Shown one piece after another: positions 1 through 11,274 of a DNA stretch of 64,000 bases (the stretch's first letter is position 1; every line of letters begins with the position of its first letter). The position numbers and the translations under genes are program-made. The DNA comes from Chrysogorgia sp. JL179-B06. Taxonomy: Eukaryota; Cnidaria; Anthozoa; Scleralcyonacea; Chrysogorgiidae. The notes beneath the pieces are model-generated. The model had not been told where the DNA came from, searched no databases, and saw nothing but the letters and a program-made list of their open reading frames with translations. Location of the stretch: assembly GCA_035772405.1 (NCBI GenBank), contig JAYKKM010000372.1, positions 128,499-192,498 of the forward strand, written 5' to 3'.

Positions 1-52
1 ATTTTCTTTATATATGTATGTAATATTCAACCATTTTCATATTTTTTTGCAG

Positions 53-691
53 GGTAAGCATGATAACTGCAATGTTGACTCTCGATGTAGAATACAACAA
101 GCCGATTTTGTGCCAACCAAGAGAGTGATTAGAAGCATCGATGCAGCCAATGCACTTTTGAAGTGCATAAAAGCAACAAACATTTATAGAAATGCTGAGG
201 ACTTTGCAAAGGTATCACAGCTATACTAGCTGTTGTACCACTATATTGACAAATCAACTTTTTTATATGTATATTATATACAGACTATATATTTTTTATT
301 TTTTTATTCCAGTGCAGGGACACATACTACATCGAGAGCTTCCATAACGCCATACTTGTTTATGCCCCGAAACGAATTCATTTTGGTGATGATGTTTATA
401 ACATGAGGGTTAATCTTGCTTCTCTAGACTGGGTATGTAAAAGTGTGCCATTGCACGGTTCAACAAAATAAAACTTATATCAGAATAATTATATAAAAAT
501 AATCAGTATTTTACTGACAATAACACACTTGTTTTATGCAGAACGAGAACGTCGACAGGGATACATATACAACGAAGCACTATCAAAGCATCAAGAGACC
601 TGATAGAGTAGCACCTTATAGAGTCCTAAAGCCTAAGACTTATAAGTTCAAGGATGATGTGTGGGCCATATTCTTTGCATTGAATTGGTGA
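53..691 (+). CDS. C-terminal exons of an uncharacterised multi-exon gene
   Basis: Three exons can be read: 53-211, 313-432 and 542-691. Each is bounded by AG/GT sites and all junctions are phase 0, giving about 142 residues that end in TGA at 689-691. Upstream exons lie before the window. Motifs include a Cys-rich start (GKHDNCNVDSRC), then DTYYIESFHNAILVYAPKR, then NLASLDWNENVDRDTY. From general knowledge the ESFHN..YAPKRI..G block recurs in uncharacterised cnidarian, sponge and fish proteins that are often multi-copy and may be transposon-derived. I cannot assign a reaction. It converges on the gene at 749-1588, only 58 bp away. No frame break is seen in this part. Confidence 0.7.
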
Positions 692-748
692 TAGTCAACT
701 GTAGATAAAAGAAGAATAAAATGTAGATAGTTACCTGTACATAGTTTT

Positions 749-1588
749 TTAGCGTGTCGTAGTGGGTACATGGCCTTTGTATGGAACATCAGGTGGATTT
801 GGCCATCGTTTCCTAACATCCCCAATGACACAATTTGGCATAATCTCCCTTACATCGTCAATGAATATACCAAGATCGTTCTTTCGATCGATGTAAAGAG
901 GATTATGCCATAAGCGTTCCTTCTTCAGAATTTTATAATATTCCTTATAATCTTTATAGCGTTTTGCTATATTCCGAGAACGTGGTGGTCCATGTGCACT
1001 GAGAAACGATGCTCGGTGGTCATTTGGTGTAGTTACACATGGATTTTGTAAACAAAACTCACACGCACTACATTCCGCCTCGTGTTCCATCCCAGTTGCA
1101 TGTTCGCTGGTATCAGCAGAACCTATGGCACCAAGGGTATAAGACAACTCTGCTGTATCTATAAGCCATAACAAATCAGGCATTTAACAAACTTACACTT
1201 CTAGTCAAACAGTATTTAGACAAGAATATATTTACGTCATTTCATATCAGAATGACAGAATATATTTGCACGCAAATATGCTAATCTGTATAAAATTATA
1301 ATTACCTTGCGTCGATTCTCCACTTACGACCTCAACGTCGCCTTCATCACGCTTCCTTTTCCTTAATCTTGTATCTTTTAAAATCTGCCCATCCGACCGA
1401 TTTGCGAAAGAGCGAAGAGATTCGAGTTCTGAAGACGGGATTGTTAGAACTACCTAGAACACCGATAAATATATGTAAAGGCGCAACTTGTAAATATCAC
1501 TTATATGTCTTCAATTCGCAATCGATAAATAAACATTCATTTAAACGCCGAGTTAACTGCTTACCTTGATCAAGTTTTCAGAAGACAT
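749..1588 (-). CDS. P2X7-intracellular-domain-like protein, three exons
   Basis: Exons 1565-1588 (ATG at 1588), 1306-1453 and 749-1158 join with GT/AG borders and matching phases to 582 nt, about 193 residues, with no break. Exon 2 encodes a basic stretch (TRLRKRKRDEG). Exon 3 carries CEFCLQNPC, then ERLWHNPLYIDRK, then IMPNCVIGDVRKRWPNP and VPYKGH. The spacing of a cysteine pair, a basic helix with [F/W]P and a final Y.G resembles the C-terminal zinc/GDP-binding 'ballast' domain of vertebrate P2X7 receptors, which occurs alone in many cnidarian and sponge proteins. No membrane segment is seen, so it is not a channel. Family placement is by motif only. A 3-exon structure with intact phases argues for a live gene rather than a retrocopy. 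Confidence 0.6.
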
Positions 1589-2480
1589 TGAATAAGCTTT
1601 TACATATATTTCCTCCAGCTAAAATCTTTCAAATTTCGCCTCGCAGCATACGCTTTGGTTTTAAAGACACGTAACGTAAGACCAAGACTTGTCGCTAAAA
1701 ATAGTCTGACCAATAACATGCGTTCTTTCGTTAATCTAATTGACAGTCTGAGATGCTCAGACTCCTCTTATGCGTTCGCTCCGTGTTTAATTTCTTCCTT
1801 AAATAGTGTGGAGAACTAAAGAGCACCTTGAGTACCTCTGGATCTACTTCGTCGGATGAAAGGTTGAAGTATACATGCAAGAGCCATAATATAAAGTCAT
1901 CCACTGATGAATGCAGTAAGTGCGAGTATAAGCCATGCTGTTCACCATTGCACATCAAGAAGATGGAAGAAATGACATGTGGAGTAATATTTGTAATAAA
2001 TTACATGTCCCTTCGTGGCCTCAAAATTGTTGATAAGCTAGCATCAACATCAAAACAGTAAAAGGGATTATTGATAATCTAAATAAATATATTTTCATAA
2101 AAACATGCACGTGGGAACTTGGAAACTAGTTGGACAACTTTGAAAATAAATTGGATTACTTGGACACCACTCACATAAATCACATTTCAACAAACTATTT
2201 CAAGCAATCTTTTTAATAAAAATTTATTGTATTAAAGAAATTGATATTTATGTGGCAAAGGTTTTTGACATCATGCCAATAAATAAAGTGCACGCATTGG
2301 ATTGTAAATACTTTTTTTGTCTTTTTTACCTGTAGAAGATTTAAACCGAAGAACATAAGATGTAGCAGTCGCAATCCCCAACCCCCTGAAAATGGGCCAC
2401 TGGAATGTCATCTCCTGCCCTATTTACAAGCCGCACCTGTGAGAATCACTACATTGAAAACTTTCCAAGGTACAAATCAT
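1589..2480. other. AT-rich stretch without a recognised gene
   Basis: Short overlapping ORFs on both strands at about 1731-2061 have no recognisable motif and look like chance or decayed sequence. From about 2330 the sequence becomes the degenerate 5' part of the adjoining LINE. Confidence 0.5.
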
Positions 2481-2503
2481 TAGATCAGAGAGCATTGGTC
2501 AGA

Positions 2504-2981
2504 AGGTGATCAGTATGAAACAGTAATCCTTCATGTGGGCACCAATAACCTGGTTTCTGAAGATGTTGAAGAAGTGGTTGCCAAAATGGATGGGCTCGTC
2601 GAAGACCTAAAAGATCACTCCAAGAAGATTGCCATCTCAAGTGTCATAAAAAGGTATGATAACCGAGTTCTAGCTGGCAAGATAACCAATTTTAACAATT
2701 CACTTAACAAATTATGCTTGAAACATAATATTACATTTTTAAATAATGACCATATAGATAGATCATTCCTAAATCGCTCCAACTTGCACTTAAACCAATC
2801 AGGTGATAGGGTGCTTGGGAGTGCTTACTGCACATATTTAAAATCATTTAGAATTAAAACTGCTGGTAATGTACTAAAACCAGTAGTTAATGATAGTCAG
2901 TTTTTTCACCATGCTCACAGACATTGGAACAGAGAATGGACAATGTATCTTCAATATGTCAATCAAGTAATGAATCATTAA
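2504..2981 (+). pseudogene. LINE ORF1 C-terminal part, SGNH/esterase-like
   Basis: In one frame the sequence reads VILHVGTNNLVSEDVEEVV, and near the end NLHLNQSGDRVLGSAYCTYL. The first resembles the GTN block and the second the C-terminal H..GN/D block of SGNH hydrolases found in ORF1 proteins of CR1/L2-type LINEs; the usual role is RNA binding or membrane/lipid interaction in the ORF1 particle. The N-terminal half with the first catalytic serine is missing because of a stop upstream. The 3' end overlaps ORF2 in another frame. The same C-terminal block recurs in decayed form at 13796-14002 and 17622-17849. Confidence 0.65.
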
Positions 2982-5887
2982 GTAGTAATACTAGTTCCTC
3001 AAACAATGTGAATAGCGATTTTTTCACTAGCCTTAACTCCATTCCAAACGAAAGAGGTTTTAAAATGGCTTTTCTTAACATTGTTAGTCTGCCCAAAAAA
3101 ATTGATGAAATAAGGTATTCAATGTCAAACAAGTCCATTGACCTTATTGCTCTCAATGAGACACGCCTTGATTCAAGTATCACTGACAGTTTGATTCAAA
3201 TTAACGATTATGATATTGTAAGAAAAGACAGAAAGAGAAATGGGGGTGGAGTTTGTATATACTTGCGTAGCTCCATCAACTATATAATAAGACATGATCT
3301 AGTTCCATCCGAACTAGAGGCTGTTTGTGTGGAAATTATTAAGCCACATAGCAGACCATTTCTAGTTACAACACTTTATAGACCACCCAGTGCATCATCT
3401 GAATTCTTTGATCATTTTGAAAAATTAATCAAAGCTATTGATGATGAAAATAAAGAAATGTATATTCTGGGTGATCTAAACTGTGATATGCTAAAACCAG
3501 ATAAGGATTCAAATGCTCAAACAAGGAAACTAAAGTCATTGTATGAGTTGTATCAGTTATCACAATTAATTGATGAAGCTACCCGGGTAACTATGACAAC
3601 CTCTAGCCTAATTGATCATATAACTACTAATACACCAGAAAAAGTTTTTGATTCTGGTGTTATCCATACTGGATTAAGCGACCATAGTTTAGTATTTGCC
3701 CTAAGAAAAATTTCTGTTATTAAAAAACAAGAAAACAAAGTCGAAATTAGAAATATGAAAAGATTTGATAATCAAAAATTTGTTGATGATTTGAGCAGAC
3801 AACACTGGGAGTATGTATACTTTTTCGCTGAAGATCCTAATGCTATGTGGGAAATCTGGAAGCAATTATTCTTAGAGGTCTTAGATAAACATGCACCAAT
3901 TCAACACAAAAAGATTAGAACAAAAAAAGTTCCTTGGATTACCAGTATTATAAAGGATCTTATGAACACAAGGGACAGATTAAAAAGAAAAGCCATTATC
4001 ACAAACCTAGAGATAGACTGGTTAAATTATAAAACAACAAGAAACAAAGTTAATATTCAGCTAAAAAATGCCAAAAAAGATTATTACTCCACTAAAATTG
4101 CTGGTCAAAAACACAACCCTAAAGAGGCGTGGAAAACTATAAACAATATATTAGGTAGACAAAGCAAACCAACAGTAGTAAATGAGTTAAAATTAGATGA
4201 AAATAGCTTGACAAATACCAAAGATATTGCAGAGGGCTTTAATGATTATTTTTCAAATATTGGCCCTGATCTAGCTAGCAAAATTGATTCGTCAAATTTC
4301 AACTTTGAAACGTATATTGAAAATGCTAAATCAGAATTCGCTGCATTCCAGCCAGTCACTGTCAAGGAGGTCTACCATCTCTTACTTTGTCTCTCTAGCA
4401 ATAAAGCTACTGGAGTTGATAAGATTTCTTGTAAAATTATTAAAATAGCTGCACCTACCATTTCAGATTCATTGACATACATATTCAATCAGGCTATTAC
4501 TCTATCCCTTTTCCCTGATGAATGGAAAACAGCTAGAGTAATACCTCTTTATAAAAATGGCCAACGAAACGTGCCTGGAAATTACAGACCAATTTCAGTT
4601 CTGCCAGCCATCAGCAAAATTATGGAACGAATTCTATATGATCAACTATATAATTATTTAACAAAATTTGGACATCTAAGCGATTGTCAATTTGGTTTTA
4701 GAAAATTTCACTCTACAGTCACAGCATTACTGGACTGTACAAATGAGTGGTATATGAATTTAGACCGGAAAAAGTTCAACCTAGTAGTCTTAATTGACTT
4801 AAAGAAAGCATTTGATACTGTTGATCATCAAATTCTATTGAGAAAACTGGAGTTGTATGGAGTAAAAGGGCAAGCTCTATCTTTTCTCAAATCTTATCTC
4901 TCGAATAGAAGGCAGAAATGCCAAATTCAAGGCTCTGTTTCATCAGAGAAATTGATCAAATGTGGTGTACCACAAGGCTCTATTTTAGGGCCACTATTTT
5001 TCCTATTATATATTAATGATTTGCCTCAATGTCTATATAAAACAAAACCTCGGATGTTTGCTGACGACACTAACCTGACCGCTTCTGGAGACTCTATTAC
5101 TGACCTTGAAGCTGCAGTGAATTCTGATTTAGAAAATCTTAGAAAATGGTTAATCGCCAATAAACTTAGCTTAAATGTAGCTAAGACAGAGTTTATGTTA
5201 ATTGGTTCTAAACAAATGTTTAGAAGTATTTCAAATTTGAAACTAAATGTTAAAATTGAGAACGAATCAGTTAAACAAGTTTATGAATCCAAAACTCTTG
5301 GAGTGACAATTGACCAGCATTTATCTTGGAGTAGTAACACTGAGAATGTTTGCAAGAAAATAACATCCGGTATATCGGCTCTTAGACGACTGAAAGAATT
5401 TGCTGATAAGCAAACCATTCTTTCTGTGTATAATGCTATTGTTCGGCCATACTTCGATTACTGCTGTGAAGTGTGGGATGTGTTTGGCGAAACACAATCA
5501 AAAAGACTCCAAAAACTCCAAAATCGAGCTGCGCGAATTATTATGAATATGAACAATGACACAGATCATTCTGTTGCTCTGCAAGCATTGGGCTGGAAGC
5601 CACTTAAAACAGAAAGAAAGAAAGGGAAAGCAAAAATAATGTACAAATTATTAAATAAAATGGGTCCTAAGTCACTCACTAATCTTTTCACATATAAAGG
5701 TGAGAAAACAAATTATCACCTTCGGGACATTTCAAGTAGCCTTTGTTTACCACAACCGCGTACTAATAATATGAAAAAAAGTTTCATGTATGACGGAGCA
5801 CACCTTTGGAATTCTATTCCAAAAGAAATTAGAGAGAGCAAATCCCTTTCTGCCTTTCGAAAGAAAATCGCTGTTCACATTGATTGA
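2924..5887 (+). CDS. LINE ORF2: APE endonuclease and reverse transcriptase
   Basis: 987 codons with no break. The endonuclease occupies about residues 45-270: KMAFLNIVSLPKK, LIALNETRLD (catalytic Glu), TTLYRPP, YILGDLNCD (GDxN), and TGLSDHSLV (SDH). The reverse transcriptase lies at about 525-790: NYRPISVLPAISKIMERI, LVVLIDLKKAFDTVDH (motif A Asp), KCGVPQGSILGPLFFL (motif B) and RMFADDTNL (motif C). A C-terminal region with YFDYCCEVWDV and HLWNSIPKEIRES is typical of CR1/L2. The true start may be the Met at about 3065 just before the endonuclease; the earlier Met overlaps ORF1. It nicks target DNA and primes reverse transcription there. Intactness makes this the likeliest recently mobile element in the window. 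Confidence 0.9.
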   Translation: MEQRMDNVSSICQSSNESLSSNTSSSNNVNSDFFTSLNSIPNERGFKMAFLNIVSLPKKIDEIRYSMSNKSIDLIALNETRLDSSITDSLIQINDYDIVRKDRKRNGGGVCIYLRSSINYIIRHDLVPSELEAVCVEIIKPHSRPFLVTTLYRPPSASSEFFDHFEKLIKAIDDENKEMYILGDLNCDMLKPDKDSNAQTRKLKSLYELYQLSQLIDEATRVTMTTSSLIDHITTNTPEKVFDSGVIHTGLSDHSLVFALRKISVIKKQENKVEIRNMKRFDNQKFVDDLSRQHWEYVYFFAEDPNAMWEIWKQLFLEVLDKHAPIQHKKIRTKKVPWITSIIKDLMNTRDRLKRKAIITNLEIDWLNYKTTRNKVNIQLKNAKKDYYSTKIAGQKHNPKEAWKTINNILGRQSKPTVVNELKLDENSLTNTKDIAEGFNDYFSNIGPDLASKIDSSNFNFETYIENAKSEFAAFQPVTVKEVYHLLLCLSSNKATGVDKISCKIIKIAAPTISDSLTYIFNQAITLSLFPDEWKTARVIPLYKNGQRNVPGNYRPISVLPAISKIMERILYDQLYNYLTKFGHLSDCQFGFRKFHSTVTALLDCTNEWYMNLDRKKFNLVVLIDLKKAFDTVDHQILLRKLELYGVKGQALSFLKSYLSNRRQKCQIQGSVSSEKLIKCGVPQGSILGPLFFLLYINDLPQCLYKTKPRMFADDTNLTASGDSITDLEAAVNSDLENLRKWLIANKLSLNVAKTEFMLIGSKQMFRSISNLKLNVKIENESVKQVYESKTLGVTIDQHLSWSSNTENVCKKITSGISALRRLKEFADKQTILSVYNAIVRPYFDYCCEVWDVFGETQSKRLQKLQNRAARIIMNMNNDTDHSVALQALGWKPLKTERKKGKAKIMYKLLNKMGPKSLTNLFTYKGEKTNYHLRDISSSLCLPQPRTNNMKKSFMYDGAHLWNSIPKEIRESKSLSAFRKKIAVHID

Positions 5888-6102
5888 TTGATTGATAGTA
5901 AATGCAACTTGAAGTACTGTACCTGTGAATATAGATTACTGTATACTAGTTAATAACTTAGATTTTATCTAATACATATAATTTTGTAAATAGCTTTTAA
6001 AATTTTTTATCTGTATATTTTTGCACACGCCCCCCATGGAAATCAGCTTCGGTTGATGGGGTCAGCGTGTATAAATAAAGTTTTCTATCTATCTATCTAT
6101 TA

Positions 6103-6505
6103 GATGAAATAAAGAGAATTCCTTTCCTCCTATGGAAATGACTTGAATGGAGAATGTCTAAACAAGACAGTCGATATTGGCTATATAGGATATAGAAAAG
6201 AATCGCGTTTTATTGGACGAAGATTTAAAGAAGGCTTTCGAAAGCGGTCGTGAACATTCCGTTTTTTTCCATGGTTGAAGCTGAACAAGATAGTGAGTCT
6301 GAAAAAGAAGGTAAGTGCATTTCATTGTCATCACAACAGCAAATGCCACGTGCATGACGTTTCTTGTAGAAACCCCTAACGTTTTCTCCACATATAAGAT
6401 CCACAACAAGCTGAAGCAACCCAACCAAAGAAGAATAAAACGAAACGTAGTTCGACAACTATCGAACGAGAACCGAGGAAAAATGCGGCAGTGCTGAAGC
6501 TCCAG
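6103..6505 (+). other. Possible short exons, unassigned
   Basis: Two acidic/basic coding-looking bits are separated by a GT at about 6311: one reads MVEAEQDSESEKE, the other (about 6401-6505) reads QQAEATQPKKNKTKRSS and IEREPRKNAAVLKLQEV. They resemble linker regions of a nuclear protein. No family is recognised and the flanking sequence holds stops in this frame, so it may be a gene fragment cut by the LINEs on both sides. Confidence 0.3.
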
Positions 6506-6509
6506 GAAG

Positions 6510-7365
6510 TATATCTACATCTATAATGACACTTGCAGGGGGAGATGGCTCCCATAAATTGCAAGGTGTCATAGACACATACAAACATAATATAAAAGTA
6601 CAAATTAATTAAAAAAAAATAAAAACTACTAGTATATACGTTCGTTATCCTCTAACAATGCTAAAAATATGTTCAGATACTTTGTTCTTAAAGAGATTAG
6701 TTGATGTGGTTGCAGTATTTCAGGTGGTAGCATATTCCACTTGACTATTGTCCTGGGGGAAAAGCTGTATTTATACACGTCAGATGATGTTTGAGGGTTA
6801 ACATATCGAAGTTCATGATAGTTACTTGAAGTTCGAAGAGGGTGTTTGAAGTAAGTTGGGATATCAATTGCAACATTACTATGTATTGCTCTGTGCAGAT
6901 CCAGGTTGTCTATTATAATCTCGAGTGACACAACGAGCAGCTCTGCTTTGGACCATCTCCAGAGCCTGGATATCCTGTTTATGGTATGGATCCCAGGATG
7001 TTGCAGCATACTCTAGGTGAGGTCTAACAAGTGCATAAATTGCCTGATTTTTCACCAGTTTGGGACATTGGGTAAAGTTGTGCCTCACAAAACCTAAGGA
7101 TCGATTTGCCTTGCCAGTGATTTTGCAAATATGTTTGTCTGAGCTAAACTTCAAGATAGGTTTGTTGGCTTTTAATTCCAGCGTGTGCTCTTGTATGTGA
7201 TAATTACTTACATATGGTGATTTCTTCTTAGTAATTGTAAAGTGATAGCATTTTTTAAGATTGAACTTTAACTGCCAGGTTTGAGACCATTCAGCGAGGA
7301 CATCAAGATCTCTTTGAAGGGCATTCGATTGATCTTTTCCACCAACCTGTCGATAGAGTAGCAGG
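6510..7365 (-). pseudogene. LINE reverse transcriptase 3' fragment
   Basis: Minus-strand reading gives the region after the RT catalytic motif: QWLKFNLKKCYHF-type thumb (LKFNLKKCYHFTITKKK), then YALVRPHLEYAATSWDPY and MVQSRAARCV, then in another frame WNMLPPEILQ. These are standard C-terminal blocks of CR1/Jockey-type LINE ORF2. A frame change occurs near 6890-6905. The element is cut off at its 5' side near 7365 and ends at about 6510 with an A-rich/TAGATG tail. Dead, 5'-truncated copy. Confidence 0.8.
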
Positions 7366-7379
7366 GGCGGATCCGTTGA

Positions 7380-7850
7380 GTTGCAACCGTTGCTCAAGCA
7401 ACGGTCAGAATTTCAAAATTAGAAATTCTAATTTTGCATGTGTATTATTGCATGCACTAACATATAATATATAATATATAATATTATATTATATATATTA
7501 TAATATTATATTATATAGATAGATAATAGGACTACAAGTGTAAATACCCATTTTCATCGAGTACAACAATATAATACCCGTGATAATACCGCGAGTTGAG
7601 GCCGGAGTTTACGTGCGTTGAGTTTCATGTGCCTGCAATCCTCTCCAATCCGGGCGCTGCAGTATGTCAGCCGCACAGGCCGCTACATAACATCGCGCTA
7701 TCCTGATTGTATGCTTTGGAGCAATGGCGGGAGCAACGGTTGTACTAAAAATAGCCTTTTCAGTAGGCTATATTTAGCATTTGAGCAACGGTGAGGCGAT
7801 GCAGGCCAATCAAAAGATCGGATTCGTTTGGCGGGAGCAACGGTGAGTGA
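7380..7850. repeat. GAGCAACGGT-motif repeats and AT dinucleotide tract
   Basis: The 10-mer GAGCAACGGT (or close variants) occurs near 7723, 7773 and 7833, and an inverted pair of the core is near 7385-7410 (CAACCGTTGCTCAAGCAACGGT overlaps itself as a palindrome). Between them, about 7450-7530 is a TA/ATT low-complexity palindromic tract. No gene is seen. Confidence 0.5.
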
Positions 7851-8342
7851 CCTTGACCTTTCAAGACCAGTTCTTCGACAATCCTATATAGCAGAAGCAA
7901 TCTTCAGTTCAAAATGGCTTCCAACAACAACGTTTCATAGCAGCTGTTGAATGTGAGTTCTTTGGCAGAAAAGGAGAAATCATGTGCCTTGAAGAACTAG
8001 TGCGAGCATGGTTAAGCTTATCCTTGCTGTGGAGAGGGAAAAGTTCAAGCTTGATAGTGATCGTCTGAGTCTTTCTTTGACTTTATTCCAGTTCGCGAAG
8101 TTACACTACTAAAGTTTCCTATAAACAGCCATCAGCCAAAAGTCCCTCTGCAAAAATTATCAAGTAAGGATATATCATGAATAATATATTAATTAATGCT
8201 AATGAATCAGTGTATTTCATTATGTTTGCGCCATGTTTAGTTGTTTACTTCAGCCAAAATTTATATCTCGATAATTGAAGAACCTGAATTGAAATGGAGT
8301 ACTGTGCCTGTATTACTAAATTAGGGTTAGTAATATAATGTA

Positions 8343-8645
8343 CAGTACTGCTCGGAATTAACCTAACGAAAAACGCGTTCCGAACGCGTTCGGAACGCGA
8401 CCGGAACGCGTTCTATTCTCGTTCCGAACGCGTTCGGAACGATATACTTTCTGTTTTAATCTCATCTAGTGAACATATACCATAACCAGTCCAGCAATCA
8501 AATGATCAAGTTAAATCCGTTTAGAAGTTTACTAAAGTCAGAAATTAACAAAGTCTTCCCATTAATTTTTTAAGCGAAGTCACAATGATGTTATGAACGC
8601 GTTCGGAACGCGAACGCAGTGTTAGGTTATTTCTGAGCAGTACTG
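8343..8645. mobile_element. Tc1/mariner-type MITE with CG-rich palindromes
   Basis: Terminal inverted repeats of about 27 bp start CAGTACTGCTC at 8343 and end with its complement at 8645, flanked on both sides by TA (8341-8342 and 8646-8647), the target of Tc1/mariner transposases. Internally the 8-mer TTCCGAACGCG and its complement recur, giving a perfect 22-bp palindrome at about 8420-8441 and near copies at 8374-8400 and 8595-8616. No coding capacity. The interior is far richer in CG than its surroundings. Confidence 0.8.
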
Positions 8646-8948
8646 TATTAAGGTTTGAACTTTGGTAAGGTTGCTCATATACCGAGAAAGCGCCAATAAA
8701 GTTTCGTCTGGTTCATGTTACCGAGTGAGTTATTTACTTTAAAGTTTCACTTGCCTGTCATTGCCTGGTGTATAATCAAACCTTTTTCAAAAAATTTGAG
8801 AGTCACACATTGAGTGCTGCAGTCATGAACGAGAATTCTAAGGGTGTCCAGGGGTGACTTCCACTCGCAATTTTTAAAATTTTATTTTGTTTTGGCCTTG
8901 TTTTTTTTCATTTTCAGCCATGAACGCACGGCCCACATAGCCTCCTAG

Positions 8949-10676
8949 CTAAGATCCTGGACTATCACAAAGTTGTGGACATATATTACCGGGTTCTTCA
9001 GCAAATCGTTTAGATTTTGATTCTGCTGCTAACTTGGACTCTGGTGTTAATGAGTGCTTAGAACCTCTTCTTGTTTTATGGGGCGTGCTTGGAATATTCA
9101 AAACATCTTAAAAATAATTCACGATACATGTTATAAACAAACACAAATGTACTATATATGTAATTGTGTTCATCTATTCTGCATTTGAGTAGAAAATGAT
9201 CTGATTACTTAAAATTGTATAATTGCATATATGTAAGTTTTAGCCAATTTGCCAGCCTCGTCCCTTGTATGTAAGGAAAGAAGTATTATATTATCATATT
9301 TTATGATATCAGGTCCACTATGACAATTAGACCTACAAAGTACTGTAAGTTAATAAAATAGGGAGATTAACAAAGTTTTATAGTACTAATTTCTGTGAGT
9401 GGGCCTAAAATCTTGTAGGTGACATTATGAGTACTTTTAGGACAGACTGTCTGCCATATGATTTTCTATCGGTAATCATCACAGTGTCTATTGACTAGCC
9501 TTTAAAGATCTGCCAAGGAGATTGTTGCATTTAAGTAAAAACCCTGCCTCATACCCTGGCCAGGCGCTATATAATACACTGAAGGAATTTACTGGGAATG
9601 CAGGAGATTTTGTACATTTGCATGATATAACTTAGGCCAATAGAGTATTATGTTATTTCATGTTACTTGTATGTTTACATATACTGTATAAGCATACAAA
9701 TAACATGAAATAATTTAAATTGTAAGCAATGACTGACTGACATGAAACATGTTTTTGTTCTGTGAGGGGGTTGGTGGGGGAGGGGTACTCAGGATTAAAT
9801 TTTGACTTGCACCTACTGGAGGTGACAGTCAAAGAATGGTATTACCAATTGGAGGGTGAATATTGGGAGGGAAATGTCAAAAAATAGCATGTTCTTTAAA
9901 ATGGATACCCATATACCCATACAGATCTATCATATGACCTGATTATTATTAATTAATATATAATCTCCAGTTATAATCCCATGTTATATAATAATATTAA
10001 TTCATCTATAATCATATCATTTTCAAATTTCAATAATATATATAACCTTGCTGAGCTTGCTCATGATGTCCAAGAAATGCAGCTGCTTCACTTTCTACAC
10101 CAGCTTCAGAATCTTCAACAGGTGAATCTTTATCAAGACGAAATTTATATTAAATTTAACTTTTGTTTTAATATGATCAAGTCAGCTCAAGTTCTGACAT
10201 ATTATGGAACTGGAAGCAAAATAAACCACAATCGAGCATTGTTCTGATAAAGTTCTGCTTATACTGCTTTTTTACCACAAAATTTATATTTCCTAGTTAT
10301 CAAACTGCATGGTTACAGCAAATAATATTTTCAACACAATAAATGTCGTAAAATATAGTTAAATATTTCGTGTGTACCAGCGAACAATATAAATTATAAA
10401 TATGAATATTTATATTTCTGATACAGCTGGCGGCCAAATTTAAATATTTATAAATCCACATATTTGCATATATTTACCTGTAACAGTTATTCTTTTAAAA
10501 GACTCATCAATATCATCCATTTTTCGAGACCAAAAGCCAAAACTGCTTCTCAATGGCGTTTGTAACTTTGTGAGTCGCTCCTTTATAGTCCGCTCCAGAA
10601 ATCGACACGGTTTCTGCAAGGCGCTACACATTATTTTCCTGTCAGCACGTCCCACGCAAAGCCCGCGCAACGTCAT
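8949..10676 (-). CDS. Unrecognised three-exon protein, intact
   Basis: Exons 10478-10676, 10047-10127 and 8949-9106 have GT donors and AG acceptors and exactly compatible phases (1, 1), summing to 438 nt, 145 residues plus stop. The first exon begins with Met at 10676 and encodes a basic helical stretch (FLERTIKERLTKLQTPLR) and KMDDIDESFKR. The second is acidic/Ala-rich (GVESEAAAFLGHHEQAQQ). The third is Ser/Lys-rich (IPSTPHKTRRGSKHSL). Composition suggests a small disordered nuclear protein, possibly phosphorylated at SP/TP sites, but I recognise no family. A later Met (10637) is an alternative start. Two introns of 350 and 940 bp. Confidence 0.65.
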
Positions 10677-10929
10677 ACAAGCGCCGAGGGACGAGGCTGG
10701 TATTATTATACACTGTTTACATATAGTGTGTTTAATAAATTGTTGTTATTGATTAAATTCTATAAATAATAAATGTAAAATATTATAATACTATGTTTTC
10801 CTCTATTTCTTTTGTTCTCAATGGGTGAAACTGAATGATTAATTAATCCCTAAATGTCCTCAAAACAGGGAAACTTTCTAATTTTCCCCTCATTAGACAA
10901 TACAAATTATATTTTGTCGGTAAACATGT

Positions 10930-11274
10930 ATTACAAACTAATACTATGTGTGCCGCTAGCTATATTCCGACTACCATTCCAGAAACACATCAAATGCACT
11001 CACAATATGATAATAATTTCGAAATCTGAATAACAGTACAGGTATATAAATAAGATTACTCATACAGAAATACACACATGCAAACAAAGGACAAGGTTAC
11101 ATAAACAAATATTTACCCGGTAGTCCCTTGGTTTGAAATCACGGCTAGGGAAATAACTTAGATTCACGTCAAAAAAGGTTAGCGAGTAAAAGATCAATAG
11201 CTAAAACCGCATGTAAACTATCGTTAGATCCCGAGTCTTTCCGACTTCTGTCCGACAATTTCGTATATGAAACA
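10930..11274 (-). repeat. Candidate 3' LTR of the BEL/Pao element
   Basis: Just downstream of the integrase stop on the minus strand is a purine-rich run (TTGAGGTGGGAG) directly followed by TGTTTCATATACG, the arrangement of a polypurine tract and LTR start. The LTR end is uncertain because the 5' LTR is missing from this truncated copy, so there is nothing to align it with. Confidence 0.35.

Larger units (their letters stand above)
2480..6102 (+). mobile_element. CR1/L2-type non-LTR retrotransposon (LINE), 5' truncated
   Basis: The unit contains the end of an ORF1 with an SGNH-esterase-like domain, a long ORF2 with endonuclease and reverse transcriptase, and a 3' untranslated region that ends in a short CTAT microsatellite (about 6088-6102) after AATAAA at about 6073. 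A 3' microsatellite rather than poly(A) and an esterase-type ORF1 are typical of CR1/L2 clades. The ORF1 frame is closed upstream by a stop at about 2484, so the 5' part is truncated or decayed. ORF2 is unbroken, so this is a young copy compared with the other LINE pieces here. Confidence 0.85.

Noticed and set aside
10440..10752. Plus-strand ORF 10570-10752
   Set aside because: It is opposite to exon 1 of the minus-strand gene, which has fitting splice phases.
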